DNA from: an uncultured Anaerococcus sp.
GTDB taxonomy: Bacteria > Bacillota > Clostridia > Tissierellales > Peptoniphilaceae
Reading direction: 5' to 3'
Length of the DNA: 9,172 nucleotides
Assembly (NCBI RefSeq): GCF_943912825.1
Contig: NZ_CALTUX010000050.1
Location: forward strand, 1 to 9,172
Each line of letters begins with the position of its first letter. Position 1 is the first letter of the stretch. The position numbers and the translations under genes are program-made. Below are positions 6,462-9,172 of this stretch, one piece after another. Under the pieces are notes generated by a model. That model was not told the origin of the DNA and ran no database searches. It saw only the letters and a program-made list of their open reading frames with translations.

Positions 6462-7052
6462 ATGAAATATTTACAAGTAGATGATGATTATTATGAAAAA
6501 CTCGATTTCTATGCGGTTTTCATCCCAATTATAGAAGTAAATGGCAAGGACCATATACTTTTTGAAAAAAGAAGCGAGCTAGTTAGGCAGCCTGGGGAGG
6601 TATCATTTCCTGGAGGTGGCCTTGAAGAAGGTGAAGATTTTAAGGATGCGGCTATAAGGGAGACTATGGAAGAGCTCCTCTTAGATGAAGCTGACATCGA
6701 ATATTTGGGATATTCATCAACGATTTTAACATCATCCCATAGCTATATAAAAAGTTTTTATGGAAGAATTAATAAAAATTTAGACGAAATAAAGTATAAT
6801 GAGGAAGTAGAATCAATATTTGCAGTTGATATTGATTATTTAAAATCCAACCCGCCTGTAACCTATATTTGCCCATATAGATTAAACTTTCCAGAAGGTT
6901 TCCCTTTTGAAAAGATACCAAATGGTATAAACTATAGATTTGTGGCAGGTGTAAGTGAGCTTTCCTTCTATGACACAGACCCTGTCATATGGGGACTTAC
7001 GGCAAGGTTGCTAAAACGCTTTATAGAAAGTTGGTGTGAAAATGAGAAATGA
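6462..7052 (+). CDS. Nudix hydrolase, probable CoA pyrophosphatase
   Basis: A 196-residue Nudix enzyme of the CoA-pyrophosphatase type, which splits coenzyme A to 3',5'-ADP and phosphopantetheine. The subfamily block ILFEKRSELVRQPGEVSFPGG (32-52) leads into the Nudix box: G52, E58, R66-E67 and E70-E71 hold the metal-binding pattern. The usual Gly after the EE pair is Leu73 (EELLL). The C-terminal IWGLTARLL (176-184) is also typical of this subfamily. ATG 6462 is chosen because it follows AGAGG by five bases. An in-frame TTG at 6417 would place the promoter inside the gene. It is first in a three-gene operon and overlaps the next gene by 11 bases. The substrate is inferred from subfamily motifs; other nucleoside diphosphate derivatives are possible. 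Confidence 0.88.
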   Translation: MKYLQVDDDYYEKLDFYAVFIPIIEVNGKDHILFEKRSELVRQPGEVSFPGGGLEEGEDFKDAAIRETMEELLLDEADIEYLGYSSTILTSSHSYIKSFYGRINKNLDEIKYNEEVESIFAVDIDYLKSNPPVTYICPYRLNFPEGFPFEKIPNGINYRFVAGVSELSFYDTDPVIWGLTARLLKRFIESWCENEK

Positions 7053-7872
7053 TATTTCACAAAGAATAAAAGACTATGCCAATAAAAACGACACCATAGA
7101 ATCGATTTTTTATGTAAAAAGATATAATAATGATCAGTTCTACCATATATATACTGTAGTAAATAACGTAATAATTGGCAAGCTTGAAGAAGAACTTGAA
7201 GGTCTATTCGACGATGTTCTCTTTAGTAAGAGAAGCAAAGACCTTGCAGAAATTGACAAAAATAAATTTACCTATACAACTATCGACCTTTATAAGGCTG
7301 ATGATATTAAGATATCAGAATCAGTCATTGCAAGCGATATAGCAGGTGAATTTATCAAAACTTTGCCAAATGACATAGAATTTTTGTATAATAGACCAGG
7401 CAGCGAAAGGCTTGTGGCAAAGGAAGACTATGGTATAAAGCCAGTTAAGGAGTATGAGTTTGAAAAAACTGTCAAAAACTTCTTTGCCTATGCTATCGAA
7501 GTGTCTTTATACCTAAAGGAAAATAACACCCTTGCAGCATCTATCAAGATGAATGAACTCAGGGATGAGCTAATAAATATGCTCAGAATCCACGTGATCA
7601 ATAAATTCAATGGCAAACGTGATATAGGAAAAGATGGCAGGGAATTTACCCATACCTTAGTCAAAGAATACAAGGATGATTTGGAAGATACCTTCCACGA
7701 TATAAATCCCCTAAATATCTACAATTCTCTTTTTAAGGCCTGCATGCTCTTTAGAAAAATAGGCATGCAAGAAGCTGAAATCTTAGGCTTTAACTACGAT
7801 AGGGCAGTAGATGTCAAAACTCTTAAACTTTTAAGGGAGAATTATAAGAAGTTAGAATCTTTTCTAAACTAG
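7042..7872 (+). CDS. ANT(6)/AadE-like nucleotidyltransferase-family protein lacking catalytic residues
   Basis: A 276-residue protein resembling streptomycin 6-adenylyltransferases (AadE/ANT(6)), from memory of that family. The C-terminal half matches best: RPGSERLVAKEDYG then VKEYEF..TVKNFFAYAIEVSLYL (about 118-158), NELRDELINMLR (171-182), GKDGREF (196-202), and IYNSLFKACMLFRKIGMQEAEILGFNY (226-252). These follow the family's R.EL..M, GK and LF..C.LFR....E.A..L..Y pattern. The N-terminal half, however, has FYVKRYNNDQFYHIYTVV (23-40) where active enzymes have a GSR motif and a DYD pair, and IKIS (89-92) where they have IDLT. All three expected carboxylates seem missing, so adenylyl transfer is unlikely. 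It may be a pseudoenzyme with a binding or regulatory role. ATG 7042 is used; GTG 7036 is possible. It overlaps the Nudix gene by 11 bases. Confidence 0.7.
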   Translation: MRNDISQRIKDYANKNDTIESIFYVKRYNNDQFYHIYTVVNNVIIGKLEEELEGLFDDVLFSKRSKDLAEIDKNKFTYTTIDLYKADDIKISESVIASDIAGEFIKTLPNDIEFLYNRPGSERLVAKEDYGIKPVKEYEFEKTVKNFFAYAIEVSLYLKENNTLAASIKMNELRDELINMLRIHVINKFNGKRDIGKDGREFTHTLVKEYKDDLEDTFHDINPLNIYNSLFKACMLFRKIGMQEAEILGFNYDRAVDVKTLKLLRENYKKLESFLN

Positions 7873-7876
7873 GAGG
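7871..7876 (+). promoter_or_regulatory. Ribosome binding site of the GTG-started carboxypeptidase gene
   Basis: AGGAGG overlaps the TAG stop of the preceding gene and lies four bases before GTG 7881; GGAG repeats at 7875-7878. It supports the GTG start and suggests reinitiation by ribosomes finishing the upstream gene. Confidence 0.75.
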
Positions 7877-7880
7877 AGTA

Positions 7881-9089
7881 GTGAAAAGGAAATTTAAAAT
7901 ATTAAGCCTAGTTATGGCATTTTTTATGGGCCTTATGCCTGTAAGTTTGGCTACTAGCCAAAACAAGATAGTAGGTCTTGATAATAATGTAAAAGCCTAC
8001 CTAATTGCCAACCAGGAAACAGGCGAAGTTTATTATGAAAAAAACGCTGATGAGTCAATGCCAATGGCATCTCTTAGCAAGCTTATGACTTTTTTACTAG
8101 TAGAAGAAGCCATAGATGAAGGTAAAATCAGCCTAGATACTAAGGTAGAAGCAGATAGTGAAAGTGAAAAGCTAACAAGCTGGGAATATTCAGCCCTTGG
8201 GGTCAAGGATGGGATGACCTATACTGTCAAAGAACTTCTTGAAGGCCTCATAGCAGTAAGTGGTAATGACTGTGCATATTTGCTTGCCAATACCCTAGAA
8301 GTATCAGAGGCAGCCTTTGCTAGAAAAATGAATGAAAAGGCCAAGGAACTGGGCTTTGATAGCCAGGTTTATTACAATGCCAGCGGTATAGAAACAGAAG
8401 ATGGATTTCAAAATTCATCTTCAGCAAGAGATTTATTCAAGCTAAGTGCTTATATAATAAAAGAATATCCACAAATACTAGATTATACAGCAATTAGAGA
8501 GATTAAAAATCCTGCCAAGGATATAGACAAAAAATCAACCATACCTTTAATGGATGAAATTGAAGGTGTAGATGGTCTAAAGACTGGTACAACAGATGCG
8601 GCTGGCTACTGCCTAGTTACAACTTGTGATATGAGCAAGCTCGATAGCAAGGATACCTTTAGGACAATTGGAGTAGTTATGGGAGCTGATCAAAAAGATA
8701 CCAGAAATCTCGTAATGAGCGATTTAATTTACTATGTGAGCAAATATTATTCACTAAGGACAGTTCTTGATACAAATGTAGCAGCTACTACAAAAAAAGA
8801 TCCGACCGTAAAACAAGGATATATAGAGCTTTTCCCAAAAGAAGATATAAAAATGATAGTAAAAGAAGGCGAAAATCCAAAAGTGGTGTATAATATAAAA
8901 GACGGTATCAAAGCCCCTATAAAAGAAGGCGAAGACCTAGGTGATGTGGAGATATCATACAAGGATGAGCAAGCAAAAGTAGGCCTTTATTCTAAGAAAG
9001 CCTTAGATAGGGCGACACTTTTCTCAAGGATAATCAGGACTATCAAAGATAGTTCAAACTTCCTGCTCAAAGCCCTAATAGCAAGATAA
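7881..9089 (+). CDS. D-alanyl-D-alanine carboxypeptidase (low-molecular-weight PBP, DacF/PBP5 type)
   Basis: A 402-residue secreted serine peptidase that removes the terminal D-Ala from peptidoglycan pentapeptides and so limits cross-linking. A signal peptide (MKRKFKILSLVMAFFMG, cleavage near residue 24-26) is followed by the transpeptidase-like domain. The catalytic SxxK is SLSK (64-67, S64 nucleophile, K67), then SGN (127-129) and KTG in GLKTGTTDAAGYC (232-244). Residues about 300-365 form the beta-rich PBP5 C-terminal domain. The last ~28 residues (LDRATLFSRIIRTIKDSSNF and after) look like an amphipathic helix for membrane attachment rather than a full transmembrane span. Length fits the family. 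It is the last gene of the Nudix operon. Close paralogues (dacA, dacB, dacF) are hard to tell apart by sequence alone, so no symbol is given. Confidence 0.94.
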   Translation: MKRKFKILSLVMAFFMGLMPVSLATSQNKIVGLDNNVKAYLIANQETGEVYYEKNADESMPMASLSKLMTFLLVEEAIDEGKISLDTKVEADSESEKLTSWEYSALGVKDGMTYTVKELLEGLIAVSGNDCAYLLANTLEVSEAAFARKMNEKAKELGFDSQVYYNASGIETEDGFQNSSSARDLFKLSAYIIKEYPQILDYTAIREIKNPAKDIDKKSTIPLMDEIEGVDGLKTGTTDAAGYCLVTTCDMSKLDSKDTFRTIGVVMGADQKDTRNLVMSDLIYYVSKYYSLRTVLDTNVAATTKKDPTVKQGYIELFPKEDIKMIVKEGENPKVVYNIKDGIKAPIKEGEDLGDVEISYKDEQAKVGLYSKKALDRATLFSRIIRTIKDSSNFLLKALIAR

Positions 9090-9111
9090 AAGCAAATTTA
9101 TTTTGCTTTTT
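9088..9111 (+). terminator. Weak AT-rich hairpin, probable terminator of the carboxypeptidase operon
   Basis: AAAAGCAAA (9088-9096) pairs exactly with TTTGCTTTT (9102-9110) across a five-base loop, with a short T-run at 9107-9111. The stem contains only two G-C pairs and begins within the stop codon of the carboxypeptidase gene. It ends three bases before the tRNA, so it would be inefficient and may allow read-through into the tRNA. Confidence 0.5.
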
Positions 9112-9113
9112 AT

Positions 9114-9172
9114 GTACCGGTAGCTCAGCTGGATAGAGCACTGCCCTCCTAAGGCAGGTGTCGGAGGTTCGA
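9114..9172 (+). tRNA. tRNA-Arg (anticodon CCT), 3' end cut by the window
   Basis: The bases fold as a tRNA. The acceptor 5' strand is GTACCGG (9114-9120) and the D stem is GCTC/GAGC (9123-9126 with 9136-9139). The anticodon stem CTGCC/GGCAG (9141-9145 with 9153-9157) closes a seven-base loop, CTCCTAA, whose positions 34-36 are CCT (9148-9150). The T-stem 5' strand GGAGG (9163-9167) and the start of the TTCGA loop follow. Anticodon CCU reads the arginine codon AGG. The rest of the T arm and the 3' acceptor strand lie outside the window. No separate promoter was seen in the few bases before it. Confidence 0.95.

Noticed and set aside
1..9172. CRISPR array, insertion sequence or prophage
   Set aside because: No spaced direct repeats, transposase, integrase or phage structural genes were seen on either strand.

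Overview
The window looks like a chromosomal segment from a low-GC, AT-rich member of the Bacillota. Supporting signs are strong AGGAGG-type ribosome sites, TTG and GTG starts, rho-independent terminators, and the gene order rbgA-rnhB-yraN-dprA-topA, which echoes the ylqF-rnhB...dprA(smf)-topA region of Bacillus and the clostridia. Protein style and heavy AGA/AGG arginine use would fit an anaerobic Gram-positive coccus of the Anaerococcus/Peptoniphilus kind, but that placement is inference.

Layout. (1) Positions 1-832 hold a small accessory-looking pair that I cannot name: a secreted, tyrosine-rich 153-residue protein, overlapped by a 108-residue protein with three predicted membrane segments. 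A nested-hairpin terminator closes the pair. (2) Positions 984-5927 are a tightly packed forward operon. It encodes the 50S-assembly GTPase RbgA, ribonuclease HII, a YraN/UPF0102 nuclease-fold protein, DprA and DNA topoisomerase I. Adjacent genes overlap by 4 or 11 bases, or are separated by only a few. (3) A hairpin at 5926-5966 with an A-run on one side and a T-run on the other serves as a shared terminator for topA and the convergent mscL. (4) mscL (minus strand) encodes a mechanosensitive channel with a C-terminal zinc ribbon. Its promoter region overlaps that of the divergent operon to its right. (5) Positions 6462-9089 hold a three-gene forward operon: a CoA-pyrophosphatase-type Nudix hydrolase, an ANT(6)/AadE-like protein that appears to have lost its catalytic carboxylates, and a secreted D-alanyl-D-alanine carboxypeptidase. 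(6) A weak AT-only hairpin follows, then the first ~59 bases of a tRNA-Arg(CCU), cut by the window edge.

How the parts work together. The large operon combines ribosome assembly (rbgA) with nucleic-acid maintenance: RNA-DNA hybrid removal, protection and loading of incoming single-stranded DNA, and relief of negative supercoils. The right-hand half concerns the cell envelope and small-molecule housekeeping: osmotic release, CoA turnover and peptidoglycan trimming. Most of the window is ordinary chromosome. The two places that deserve attention are the unrecognised secreted/membrane pair at the left edge and the apparently dead aminoglycoside-nucleotidyltransferase relative between the Nudix and carboxypeptidase genes. 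I found no CRISPR array, insertion sequence, prophage or riboswitch.
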